Positions 28,220 to 35,731 of a stretch of DNA of 57,917 bases are shown piece after piece. The position numbers and the translations under genes were made by a program. The DNA lies in contig JAZUIB010000032.1 in NCBI GenBank assembly GCA_045642025.1, positions 1 to 57,917 of the forward strand, given 5' to 3'. The stretch comes from Equadaptatus sp045642025. GTDB lineage: Bacteria; Synergistota; Synergistia; Synergistales; Synergistaceae. Below the pieces are notes generated by a model. It was not told where the DNA came from. It saw only the letters and a list, made by a program, of their open reading frames with translations, and searched no databases. Position 1 is the stretch's first letter, and each line of letters begins with the position of its first letter.

Positions 28220-28583
28220 GGGTTCGTATCTCAAAGAGGGCGGTTTCAACAGGTATGACTGGAAAGAGCTTCCAAACAGGATTGAAGGCATCAAGGTTGT
28301 TCTGCCCAAAGATACAGGAAAGGCTTTGAATCTGCCATATTATTCTAGAACACCAGCAACTGCTTATCTCAAGGTAGAGGATGGAAAATTTTCTCAATTG
28401 AGAAAGTATAAAGATGACAGAAGTCCTGAATTTGATATTGATTTTGGTCAACATCACACTAAAGAGCCTTACTTGCATGTACATTACTATACAAATGGTA
28501 TTAGGAACAGAACTCCTGTTGCCTTGAAACCCGGAGATAAACTTTACGAGGAGTATAAAACAACATTTATTGGGGTGATTTAG
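28209..28583 (+). CDS. Small toxin-like protein of unknown family
   Basis: 124 residues from ATG 28209, behind AAGGAG. The N-terminus is Gly/Ser-rich (GSRGSYLKEGG), a linker type often seen before C-terminal toxin domains of phage MuF proteins. The C-terminal part carries HHTKEPYLHVHYYTNG. A truncated relative with the same LHVHYY motif lies at 28924-29076. It is followed directly (TAGTTG) by a small acidic protein, as in toxin/immunity pairs. Toxicity is inference from layout only. Confidence 0.5.
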   Translation: MGSRGSYLKEGGFNRYDWKELPNRIEGIKVVLPKDTGKALNLPYYSRTPATAYLKVEDGKFSQLRKYKDDRSPEFDIDFGQHHTKEPYLHVHYYTNGIRNRTPVALKPGDKLYEEYKTTFIGVI

Positions 28584-28853
28584 TTGAAACACTGTACTCT
28601 TGAACGGTTTAAGCGGCTGTTTGAAGTTGGTCATGAAACGGAGTTTATATATCACGGCATACGATATGGAACTTCTGATGAGGGTGATTCTATTTGGCTG
28701 AATGACAAACAGTACAGATTTGAAGGTCTCAGTCATGCTGAAATGGTAGAAGCATTTGTTAAAACGCCTGTGTTTCCCGACGGTAAATCAATTGAGCAGG
28801 GTGAGGCGGATATTGATGTTATGGTAACAACAAATTGCCTTGACGATGAATAG
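28584..28853 (+). CDS. Small acidic protein, candidate immunity partner
   Basis: 89 residues, TTG start directly after the preceding stop, with GGGGTG upstream. It is strongly acidic (ends DIDVMVTTNCLDDE). I recognise no family. Its place and charge resemble immunity proteins, and a second small acidic protein (29057-29350) occupies the same place after the fragment of the preceding gene. Confidence 0.5.
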   Translation: MKHCTLERFKRLFEVGHETEFIYHGIRYGTSDEGDSIWLNDKQYRFEGLSHAEMVEAFVKTPVFPDGKSIEQGEADIDVMVTTNCLDDE

Positions 28854-28860
28854 GAATTTA

Positions 28861-28894
28861 CAGGCGGGCTTGAATAAAGCCCACCTGCTTTTTT
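28861..28894 (+). terminator. Rho-independent terminator after the first cassette
   Basis: CAGG and GGGCTT pair with AAGCCC and CCTG with one mismatch, followed by GCTTTTTT. The stem core resembles that of the terminator at 29383. Confidence 0.75.
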
Positions 28895-28924
28895 GTCTGT
28901 ACTGTTATAATATACAAAGATAAT
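28895..28924 (+). promoter_or_regulatory. Repeated extended -10 promoter, copy 1
   Basis: GTCTGTACTGTTATAATA followed by TACAAAGATAAT. TATAAT is at 28906-28911 with TG one base upstream. Nearly identical sequences are at 29412 and 30295. Confidence 0.6.
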
Positions 28925-29076
28925 TGCCGGTTGGAGACGGGCCTGTTCTGCATGTACATTATTACGACACGGAGCATTTTAAGCATGGTGAGGCTCAGTT
29001 TGTGACTAAAGAAGAATTCCAAAACTACAAGAAGTATTTTAAGGGGGCGACAGATAATGTTAAATTCCGTTCTTAA
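28924..29076 (+). pseudogene. 3' fragment of a relative of the toxin-like gene
   Basis: An open frame of about 50 codons from TTG 28924, ending TAA 29074-29076, containing GPVLHVHYYDTEHFKHGEAQ. The shared LHVHYY and following pattern show kinship to the C-terminus of the gene at 28209. The N-terminal part is missing and there is no ribosome-binding site. It overlaps the next small gene. Confidence 0.5.
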
Positions 29077-29350
29077 AGAATTTGTAGAGCGATTGGATGA
29101 AGAACAGTGTGTAATTTTCCGCGATAAAAAATTCTTTTTAAGCGGATGTCCGTGCAAATTTGACGAAAAGGGCAAAGTGTCAAGCGTGTCGTTTGAGGTT
29201 TTCGAGGTTACAACAAAAACTGTCGCATTTTATACTGAAAAAAATACAATAGCAGAATGTATAGATGCTTTTCTTGATGCGGCGATTTTTGACGGTAAGA
29301 GATTTTACGATGTCGCTGATGAGTTGATACCAACAGATGATTGGTTGTAG
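29057..29350 (+). CDS. Small acidic protein, second candidate immunity partner
   Basis: 97 residues from ATG 29057 with AAGGGGG upstream; acidic and ends IPTDDWL. It overlaps the 3' end of the toxin-like fragment, in the same layout as the pair at 28209-28853. Sequence similarity to the 89-residue protein is weak by eye. It may be an orphan immunity gene whose toxin partner has been cut down. Confidence 0.5.
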   Translation: MLNSVLKEFVERLDEEQCVIFRDKKFFLSGCPCKFDEKGKVSSVSFEVFEVTTKTVAFYTEKNTIAECIDAFLDAAIFDGKRFYDVADELIPTDDWL

Positions 29351-29382
29351 TGTTTCAAAAACGAATTTAATACTATTCTACA

Positions 29383-29411
29383 GCGGGCTTGAATTAGCCC
29401 GCCTGTTTTTT
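29383..29411 (+). terminator. Rho-independent terminator after the second cassette
   Basis: GCGGGCT / AGCCCGC (29383-29389 and 29396-29402), loop TGAATT, then TGTTTTTT. Confidence 0.8.
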
Positions 29412-29441
29412 GTCTGCACTGCTATAATATACGAAGATAAT
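29412..29441 (+). promoter_or_regulatory. Repeated extended -10 promoter, copy 2
   Basis: GTCTGCACTGCTATAATA followed by TACGAAGATAAT; TG one base before TATAAT. It runs straight into the hsdS remnant, so it now drives no intact gene. Confidence 0.6.
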
Positions 29442-29448
29442 CTGTACG

Positions 29449-29526
29449 GAAATCGAAGCAAGGCAGAAACAGTACGAATATTACAGGGACAAACTTCTGA
29501 CGTTCAAGGAGAAAAAACCGGCGTAA
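29449..29526 (+). pseudogene. Remnant of an hsdS 3' end
   Basis: In frame it reads EIEARQKQYEYYRDKLLTF followed by KEKKPA and a stop, matching the last 26 codons of hsdS (26261-26338) with a few changes. It shows that an hsdS gene once ended next to hsdR here, or that the end was duplicated when the cargo arrived. Confidence 0.85.
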
Positions 29527-29549
29527 GCCGAAGAACAGCGAGAAAATAA

Positions 29550-29578
29550 AATAGAGCGGATTGCCCGCTCTATTTTTT
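29550..29578 (-). terminator. Bidirectional terminator at the end of the DUF2335 gene
   Basis: AATAGAGCGG / CCGCTCTATT (29550-29559 and 29565-29574), loop ATTGC, with T runs on both strands. It ends the leftward DUF2335 gene and any rightward transcript. Confidence 0.75.
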
Positions 29579-30010
29579 GTCTTTGTTTTTTCCGTATATC
29601 AAAGCACCTACTAAAGTTGCAAGCTGAGCTATGATTAACGCTAATCCTTGCCAGTTTTTATCCCAAAATATACAGGCAAACCCGCCGCCTATAGTTAACA
29701 CAGAAATCAAAGTTGCGGCAAACAGCGCATATACTTTTTGATTTGCATTTGTTCGTTCAACGTACTGGCGGCTTTCTGCCTGTTTTTCTGCCATAGTCAA
29801 AATTCTGTCAGGAAAAGACGGATCAAGTTCCTTATACTGGCTCATTATTGCAGGGTGAGGAATTGGTCCGCTGTAAAATTCCTGCTGAGCGACAAAAGCG
29901 CCCTGAGGATTATTTTGCGGCAATGGATACGTTGAAGATTGCCCCTGCGTCACAGGCTGAGGCTTGTTCGCAGATTTGGTAATTGCCCGATGGTTGTTGT
30001 TATTGCCCAT
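29570..30010 (-). CDS. DUF2335 membrane protein
   Basis: About 146 residues; ATG 30010 (a GTG at 30019 is possible). The middle part, SGPIPHP followed by PDRILTMAEKQAESRQ, is typical of DUF2335. Two membrane spans follow (about residues 93-115 and 120-140), with a Lys-rich end. The N-terminus is Asn/Gln/Pro-rich and probably disordered. It overlaps a small upstream gene. Function unknown; the family is frequent on mobile elements. Confidence 0.75.
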   Translation of the reverse strand: MGNNNNHRAITKSANKPQPVTQGQSSTYPLPQNNPQGAFVAQQEFYSGPIPHPAIMSQYKELDPSFPDRILTMAEKQAESRQYVERTNANQKVYALFAATLISVLTIGGGFACIFWDKNWQGLALIIAQLATLVGALIYGKNKDKK

Positions 30011-30188
30011 TTCTGCCACAGGCTTTCATCGCCGAACGCATATCATTGCCTACCTGCTGCCAGTCTCTGCGCAGAGCTTCCGCGTCAGCAGCAGACGGGT
30101 TTTTTGCAGGTTCAGCGATGTGAATGTTATTATGGGTATCAAGAATTGAGCCGACACCGCTTACAATATTGGCTATTAACTGTCCCAT
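30000..30188 (-). CDS. Small hypothetical protein upstream of DUF2335
   Basis: 62 residues, starting MGQLIANIVSGVGS. A strong AGGAGGTG precedes the ATG on this strand. The sequence is helical and ends MKACGRNGQ. It overlaps the DUF2335 gene, so the two are translated together. No family recognised. Confidence 0.6.
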   Translation of the reverse strand: MGQLIANIVSGVGSILDTHNNIHIAEPAKNPSAADAEALRRDWQQVGNDMRSAMKACGRNGQ

Positions 30189-30294
30189 ATTTACACCTCC
30201 TGTTGCCTAACGCAGTTAATTTTAACATATTTTAATGTAATCCAAACAGTATTTTTACTTATTTTTTTCAAAGCAACCTTTTTTGCGCCTTTTT

Positions 30295-30325
30295 TGTCTG
30301 TACTGCTATAATATACGAAGATAAT
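30295..30325 (+). promoter_or_regulatory. Repeated extended -10 promoter, copy 3 (hsdR)
   Basis: GTCTGTACTGCTATAATA followed by TACGAAGATAAT, TATAAT at 30307-30312, 37 bases before the hsdR start. This is probably the original copy; hsdR has no other visible promoter. Confidence 0.65.
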
Positions 30326-30348
30326 TGTCGGATTGAGGTGTCCTGATT

Positions 30349-33300
30349 ATGAGCGGACAGAGCGCAGGGGTAAATTACAATATCGTTATGGAACGCAATG
30401 ACTGTACGGTTGTTGCGGAGTACGTTCCGGAGCATAGCCGTGTCGGCGAGTATCAGAGCGAGGCGGAGCTTGAAGCGGCGTTTATCCGTCAGCTTGAAAC
30501 GCTGGGCTACGAATATCTGAATATTCACAAGGAAGACGACCTTGTGCGCAATCTGCGCACGCAGCTTGAAAAGCTGAACGATTACAGTTTTTCGGACAAG
30601 GAATGGGAACGCTTTTTCAACAGCTCCATTGCCAACGGAAATAACGGAATTGCCGAGAAGACAAAGATTATTCAGGAAGATTACGTACAGCTTCTGCGCC
30701 GCGACAACGGAGAGGGCAAGAATATCCGCCTTATAGACAAGGCGCACGTACACAACAACGTTCTTCAGGTTATCAACCAGTATGAGGAGGACAATGGAAG
30801 GCACGACACGCGTTATGACGTTACAATCCTTGTCAACGGTCTGCCTCTTGTCCACGTTGAACTGAAAAGGCGCGGCGTCGCGATTAAGGAAGCGTTTAAT
30901 CAGATAAACCGTTATCAGAGGGACAGTTTTTGGGCTGGCAGCGGGCTTTTTGAGTTTGTTCAGCTGTTTGTAATTTCCAACGGCACGAATACAAAATATT
31001 ATTCAAACACAACGCGCGAAAGGCATATTAAAGAGTTCGGCAAAGCTTCTTCACGAACGAAGAAAACGAGCAACAGTTTTGAGTTCACGAGTTACTGGGC
31101 TGACGCGCTGAGTAAAATAATTCCCGATTTAACCGATTTCACCAAGACGTTTTTCTCAAAACACACGCTTTTGAACGTGCTAACGAAATACTGTGTTTTT
31201 ACGTCCGACGGCGATTTGCTTGTTATGCGTCCGTATCAGATTGCGGCTGCCGAGAGAATACTGAACAGGATAACCGTTTCAAGCAATTACAAAACGTGGG
31301 GCAAAACGGAGGCAGGCGGCTATATATGGCATACGACAGGCTCGGGCAAGACGCTGACTTCGTTTAAGACTGCGCAGCTTGCGACGGGGCTTTCCGACGT
31401 TGACAAGGTTTTGTTTGTCGTTGACAGAAAGGATTTGGACTATCAGACGGTTAAGGAGTACGACCGTTTTGAAAAGGGCGCGGCAAACAGCAATAAGTCC
31501 ACCGCCGTTTTGCAGAAACAGCTTGAAGACCCGCAGGCGAAGATTATCGTTACAACCATTCAGAAGCTTGCGACGTTTATTTCAAAGAACGCTCAGCACG
31601 AGGTCTATAACAAGCACGTCGTTATGATTTTTGACGAGTGCCACCGTTCGCAGTTCGGCAAGATGCACAGAGATATTACGAAAAAATTTAAGAAATATCA
31701 CATTTTCGGTTTTACGGGCACGCCGATTTTCGCCGAGAACGCAAGCAAGGCAAATCCTGATTTAACGACGACGCAGCAGGCTTTCGGCGACAAGCTGCAC
31801 AGCTATACTATCGTGAACGCGATTTCGGACGAGAACGTTCTGCCGTTCAGGATAGATTACATTAACACGTTTAAGGAAAAAGAGGACGTAAGGGATTCCG
31901 AGGTAAGCGCGATAGACGTTAAAAAGGCGCTTGCAAACCCGCAGAGAATTTCCGAAATAGTTTCCTACGTGCTTGAACATTTTGACCAGAAGACGAAGCG
32001 CAGTCAGAGCTATCTGTTGAAAGACCGGCGTACAATGGGGTTCAATTCCATTTTCGCGTGCGATTCCATTCCGTCAGCCATGCGCTATTACGAGGAGTTT
32101 AAGAAACAGCTTGCGAAGCAGAACAGAAATCTAAAAATAGCAGCGATTTATTCATACGGCGTCAACGAGGACAACCCCGAAGGCTTTATTGACGACGAAG
32201 ATTTTGACACGGGCAGCCTCGACAAAACGTCGCGCGATTTTCTTGATTACGCGATAAATGATTACAACAAAACGTTCAGCACGAATTTTGACACGGGAAG
32301 CACCTTTGAAAATTATTACAAAGACGTTTCCCAGCGCATGAAAAACAAGGAGCTTGACATACTGATCGTCGTAAATATGTTCCTTACGGGCTTTGACGCA
32401 ACCACGCTGAATACGCTGTGGGTTGACAAAAACCTGAAACAGCACGGGCTTATTCAGGCGTTTTCGCGCACGAACAGAATTCTGAATTCGGTAAAGACAT
32501 TCGGAAATATCGTATGTTTCCGCAATCTTGAAGAAGAAACGAATAGCGCGATTGCGCTGTTCGGCGACAAGGACGCAAGCGGTATTGTGCTGCTGAAAAG
32601 CTACGAGGAATATTACAATGGATATAACGACGAAAAAGGTCACCACGCAGGCTATGCGGAGCTTGTGGAAGCGATTATGAATATCTATCCGCTCGGAGTT
32701 GAAATAATCGGCGAAAAGAACGAGAAGGAATTTATCAGCCTGTTTAACCTGATTTTGAAGCTCAGAAATATTTTGCAGTCGTTTGACAGATTTGCCGGCG
32801 AAGAAATACTTTCGCCGAGAGAATTCCAAGATTACCGCAGTCTGTATCTCGACCTTTACGAAAAATGGCGTCCTGTAAGAAAGGACGTAAAAGAAGACAT
32901 CAGCGACGACGTTGTGTTTGAAATTGAGCTTATAAAACAGATTGAAGTCAATATTGACTATATTCTCATGCTCGTGAAGAAATACCACGAGAAAAATTGC
33001 GAGGACAAGGAAATTGTCGCGGAAATAGTCCGCGCGATAGATTCCAGCACTCAGCTGCGCAGCAAAAAAGAACTTATCCTGAATTTCCTTGACAGAATTA
33101 ACGTCAATTCAGAGGTTGAGGTCGACTGGCGGAAATTTGTGCTTGCGCAGAAAGAAAGCGACCTTGACGAGATAATCGCGGCTGAAAATCTGAAACCGGA
33201 AGAAACGAAACGTTTTGTTGACAAGTGTCTGCACAATGGGGCACTGCGGACGACGGGGACGGAAATTATGGAAATTCTGCCGCCTGTTTCGCTCTTTAGC

Positions 33301-33399
33301 AGACAGGGCAACAAGGGCGAGAAAAAACGCAGCGTAATAGAGAAACTGACGGCGTTTTTTGAAAAATATCTCGGGCTTGGCCTGTTTGAAGAAAATTGA
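30349..33399 (+). CDS. hsdR: Type I RM restriction subunit HsdR
   Basis: 1016 residues, similar in length to EcoR124 HsdR. The nuclease domain has D and ELK near residues 155-170 (YDVTILVNGLPLVHVELKRR). The motor has Walker A HTTGSGKT near 327, DECH near 430 and TGTP near 455, then LDILIVVNMFLTGFDATTLN and QAFSRTNR in the second RecA-like lobe. It translocates and cuts unmodified DNA in complex with HsdM and HsdS. It is about 4 kb away from hsdS, which is unusual, and has its own promoter. Base use is G/T-rich on this strand, the opposite of hsdM. Confidence 0.95.
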   Translation: MSGQSAGVNYNIVMERNDCTVVAEYVPEHSRVGEYQSEAELEAAFIRQLETLGYEYLNIHKEDDLVRNLRTQLEKLNDYSFSDKEWERFFNSSIANGNNGIAEKTKIIQEDYVQLLRRDNGEGKNIRLIDKAHVHNNVLQVINQYEEDNGRHDTRYDVTILVNGLPLVHVELKRRGVAIKEAFNQINRYQRDSFWAGSGLFEFVQLFVISNGTNTKYYSNTTRERHIKEFGKASSRTKKTSNSFEFTSYWADALSKIIPDLTDFTKTFFSKHTLLNVLTKYCVFTSDGDLLVMRPYQIAAAERILNRITVSSNYKTWGKTEAGGYIWHTTGSGKTLTSFKTAQLATGLSDVDKVLFVVDRKDLDYQTVKEYDRFEKGAANSNKSTAVLQKQLEDPQAKIIVTTIQKLATFISKNAQHEVYNKHVVMIFDECHRSQFGKMHRDITKKFKKYHIFGFTGTPIFAENASKANPDLTTTQQAFGDKLHSYTIVNAISDENVLPFRIDYINTFKEKEDVRDSEVSAIDVKKALANPQRISEIVSYVLEHFDQKTKRSQSYLLKDRRTMGFNSIFACDSIPSAMRYYEEFKKQLAKQNRNLKIAAIYSYGVNEDNPEGFIDDEDFDTGSLDKTSRDFLDYAINDYNKTFSTNFDTGSTFENYYKDVSQRMKNKELDILIVVNMFLTGFDATTLNTLWVDKNLKQHGLIQAFSRTNRILNSVKTFGNIVCFRNLEEETNSAIALFGDKDASGIVLLKSYEEYYNGYNDEKGHHAGYAELVEAIMNIYPLGVEIIGEKNEKEFISLFNLILKLRNILQSFDRFAGEEILSPREFQDYRSLYLDLYEKWRPVRKDVKEDISDDVVFEIELIKQIEVNIDYILMLVKKYHEKNCEDKEIVAEIVRAIDSSTQLRSKKELILNFLDRINVNSEVEVDWRKFVLAQKESDLDEIIAAENLKPEETKRFVDKCLHNGALRTTGTEIMEILPPVSLFSRQGNKGEKKRSVIEKLTAFFEKYLGLGLFEEN

Positions 33400-33417
33400 A
33401 TTATGTGAGGATGAAGA

Positions 33418-33825
33418 ATGAGACGTAATACGATTGTAACTTTTGTGTTTGGAATTGTAGTCGGCGTACTTCTGTCGCTTACGGCTGTATATGTTATGAT
33501 GCCGAGAAATCTTGATAAAGGTGTTGAAGATATTACATCTATTCCGGGATTGACTTTGTTGAAAGAAACTGACAAAGGTACAATTTTTAACACAAAAAAA
33601 CTTACGGTTCTTCAAACACTTAAAAAAAATGTAGCATTAGTAGAGATCGGCGATATTCTTGACGGTGGTATTATGGCTTTGTATATTGGAGATGTAGATG
33701 TGCAGTTGTATGATGATCAGAAAATTAATATTCCTGATGGTAAAAGAGTAGCGCAGATTGGTGTGTATAGTTATAAGGCTAATAGTGGTATGCAGAAAAC
33801 TGTCCCTGCTATATCGATTAAGTAA
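33418..33825 (+). CDS. Membrane-anchored hypothetical protein
   Basis: 135 residues with one N-terminal membrane span (residues 6-27, VTFVFGIVVGVLLSLTAVYV) and a soluble beta-rich domain. It starts 18 bases after hsdR with GAGGATG upstream, so it is probably cotranscribed. No family recognised. Confidence 0.6.
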   Translation: MRRNTIVTFVFGIVVGVLLSLTAVYVMMPRNLDKGVEDITSIPGLTLLKETDKGTIFNTKKLTVLQTLKKNVALVEIGDILDGGIMALYIGDVDVQLYDDQKINIPDGKRVAQIGVYSYKANSGMQKTVPAISIK

Positions 33826-33867
33826 TTTTGAATATTAAAATTCTTGTGACAAAAGGAGTTGTGGTTA

Positions 33868-34047
33868 TTGGATTTAACGTTTAGTGAGATAGTACAGTTT
33901 TTGTTTTGTCTTGTGATTATCTATCTTGCCATAATGTTTGTTATCTGGAAATGGAAACTGCTATTTAGGGTTTTAAGGCATCCTGGCAGCGCATCGTTTT
34001 GGGATATTTTGCTGCTTATTTTTCTGTTCAGAAGGCATAACCGTTAA
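33868..34047 (+). CDS. Small membrane protein
   Basis: 59 residues if started at TTG 33868, behind AAAGGAG. It has a membrane span near residues 7-28 (VQFLFCLVIIYLAIMFVIW) and a second hydrophobic stretch near the C-terminus, followed by RRHNR. No family recognised. It ends the hsdR transcript before the terminator at 34078. Confidence 0.45.
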   Translation: MDLTFSEIVQFLFCLVIIYLAIMFVIWKWKLLFRVLRHPGSASFWDILLLIFLFRRHNR

Positions 34048-34077
34048 AACGAATGTTCGCACGGAATTTTTCACACA

Positions 34078-34102
34078 CCTAAGGTTTGCTTAGGCGTTTT
34101 TT
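34078..34102 (+). terminator. Rho-independent terminator of the hsdR unit
   Basis: CCTAAG / CTTAGG with loop GTTTG, then CGTTTTTT. The downstream sequence (AGGCGTTTTTTGCGGGATTT) is repeated after the terminator at 34865. Confidence 0.8.
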
Positions 34103-34115
34103 GCGGGATTTGATA

Positions 34116-34144
34116 TTTACATAATATAACATTTATGTTATATT
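34116..34144 (+). promoter_or_regulatory. higBA promoter with palindromic operator
   Basis: TTTACA (34116-34121) and TATATT (34139-34144) with a 17-base spacer. A perfect inverted repeat, AATATAACAT / ATGTTATATT around TT (34123-34144), covers the spacer and -10 box, as expected for autoregulation by the antitoxin. Confidence 0.7.
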
Positions 34145-34164
34145 CTACACAAGGAGGCGAAGCC

Positions 34165-34530
34165 GTGTATCGCATATATTTCTACAAGGACACTAAGGGT
34201 AAATCGCCTGTGTATGATTATTTGCTTTCGTTGAAGAAAGCGTGCAGCAAGGACGCGAGGATTAAAGCTAACAGCATAAGCCGTTGTCTGTATCTGCTTA
34301 AACATGATGGGTTGTCTGTCTGTGAGCCGTATATAAAGCATTTGGACAATGAGATTTGGGAATTACGTCCGACGAGAGACAGAATTTTGTTTGCGGCATA
34401 TCTTGATGACGGTTTTGTTCTTCTGCATAGTTTTGTGAAGAAGACGCAGAAAACGCCTGTTGCAGAAATAGACAAGGCAAAGAGAGAATTTGCGAGATTT
34501 GTTGAGGAGATGAGGAAAAATGAGGAATAA
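34165..34530 (+). CDS. higB: HigB-like toxin of the RelE/Gp49 superfamily
   Basis: 121 residues from GTG 34165, with AAGGAGG at 34151-34157; an in-frame ATG at 34135 would lie within the operator. The pattern KHLDNEIWELRPTRDRILFAA and LLHSFVKKTQKTP is typical of Gp49-like RelE toxins (PF05973), ribosome-dependent mRNA interferases. The order toxin first, antitoxin second, is characteristic of HigBA. It overlaps higA by 11 bases. Confidence 0.9.
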   Translation: MYRIYFYKDTKGKSPVYDYLLSLKKACSKDARIKANSISRCLYLLKHDGLSVCEPYIKHLDNEIWELRPTRDRILFAAYLDDGFVLLHSFVKKTQKTPVAEIDKAKREFARFVEEMRKNEE

Positions 34531-34840
34531 ATATGAGCCGTTGGAATGGAACGACGATTTGGAACAGCAGTTGTTTTCGCCGGAGGAAATAGAGCAGAAC
34601 AGGCTTGAAGCGGAGTTTATCCGCGAACTGACGGCAGCGAGAAATGCGATGAGGCTGACGCAGAAGGAGCTTGAAATGTTGAGCGGCGTAAAGCAGTCTG
34701 CTATTGCGCGGCTTGAACGCGGTACAGCGTCGCCGAATGTCAAAACGCTGATAAAGCTGTTGCGCCCTCTCGGCAAAACGCTTGCTATTGTTCCGGCTGA
34801 GGAGCAGATAGCAAGTCACCGTGTAGCTGAGCCTTGTTGA
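34520..34840 (+). CDS. higA: HigA-like XRE antitoxin
   Basis: 106 residues. The HTH lies near residues 45-75 (LTQKELEMLSGVKQSAIARL), followed by ERGTASPNVKTLIKLLRPLG, typical of HigA. It neutralises HigB and represses the shared promoter through the palindrome at 34123-34144. It overlaps the toxin gene. Confidence 0.9.
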   Translation: MRNKYEPLEWNDDLEQQLFSPEEIEQNRLEAEFIRELTAARNAMRLTQKELEMLSGVKQSAIARLERGTASPNVKTLIKLLRPLGKTLAIVPAEEQIASHRVAEPC

Positions 34841-34864
34841 TGGATTGTAAATAGTAAATTTATA

Positions 34865-34891
34865 CGCCTGAGATTGTCTCAGGCGTTTTTT
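34865..34891 (+). terminator. Rho-independent terminator of higBA
   Basis: CGCCTGAG / CTCAGGCG (34865-34872 and 34878-34885), loop ATTGT, then six T. Confidence 0.9.
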
Positions 34892-34907
34892 GCGGGATTT
34901 TGATATA

Positions 34908-34942
34908 AAAAAGCACCTCAGTTTTTGGCTGAGGTGCTTTTT
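34908..34942. terminator. Second hairpin terminator, bidirectional
   Basis: AAAAAGCACCTCAG pairs perfectly with CTGAGGTGCTTTTT around a 7-base loop. It would work on both strands. Confidence 0.8.
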
Positions 34943-35065
34943 TATTTTCTGTATTTCTCCATCACGAACAAGCGGCTCAACTGTCAAAATAACTGACTGT
35001 CGTCCGTTTGTCCGCAAATTTGACTGTTTTCGAACAAACGTTCCTAATAACTAAACATTCAAATT

Positions 35066-35530
35066 CGCCTGCGCAGGCGTTTGTTGCTCATAATGTTATC
35101 TGATAGAGGACCGCGTGTTTAGTAATGAATCCCGCTATCCACGACAGCAGTTACCGAAGTATTCATTCCCATAGCGCATTGGCAGCGGGCTTGTCAGCAT
35201 CATGAACGCATGACGTCGATGCGATTAAAGTAAGAAGATTTAACACACGGATGTCCGAGCGGTGGAAAAAGCCTTCCGTAAGCTAACCCGACGGGACAGA
35301 GCTAAATCTTGGAGAAGATAAAAAACGCTGTGCGGTTTCTCACCCCTCCTATATATAATGTTCAGACGATACGGTAAATGGAACCCCCCAAATTAGAGCG
35401 GGTAAGACGAAAAAAAGACAACAGCGGATAAAGTCAGCTGCATACTGCATTTATGCCGCATTGTGAAAAAATCACAAAGTCAAAAATTGCAAATGAAATG
35501 AAAAGTAAATGAAAAACAAATGCAAAAATC
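35066..35530. other. Gene-free stretch with extensive inverted repeats, possible structured RNA
   Basis: CGCCTG CG CAGGCG lies at 35066-35079. Between 35111 and 35310 several segments can pair: CCGCGTGTT with AACACACGG, AATGAAT (35124-35130) with ATTCATT (35161-35167), CGCTAT (35133-35138) with ATAGCG (35171-35176), and AAGATTTA (35235-35242) with TAAATCTT (35303-35310). Several of these cross, as in pseudoknots. I could not match it to tmRNA, RNase P, 6S or a tRNA. From 35400 to 35730 the sequence is A-rich with no convincing gene. Confidence 0.35.
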
Positions 35531-35731
35531 GGGGGGTATTTGCAAATACGGAGTGCAAAAAGCGGTATAAATGCAAAAAAGAGGCAAAACTTGCAAAAAA
35601 GATTTCAACGAAAAAATAAACTCAGCCTGTTTGTAAACTGTTGCTGTTACTGTATATTTCTGCTTATGTTAATTTTCGCGGTTCAGAATGTGGTAAAAAG
35701 TAAACTATGGTTTCGTGTTTTGAGCTACTTT

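Noticed and set aside
29337..29549. 70-codon open frame overlapping the terminator, promoter and hsdS remnant
   Set aside because: It crosses a clear terminator and promoter and reads the hsdS remnant in the wrong frame.
35247..35320. tRNA-like start GATGTCCGAGCGGTGG
   Set aside because: It recalls the 5' part of a serine or leucine tRNA, but no anticodon arm, TTCGA-type T-arm or matching acceptor stem follows.
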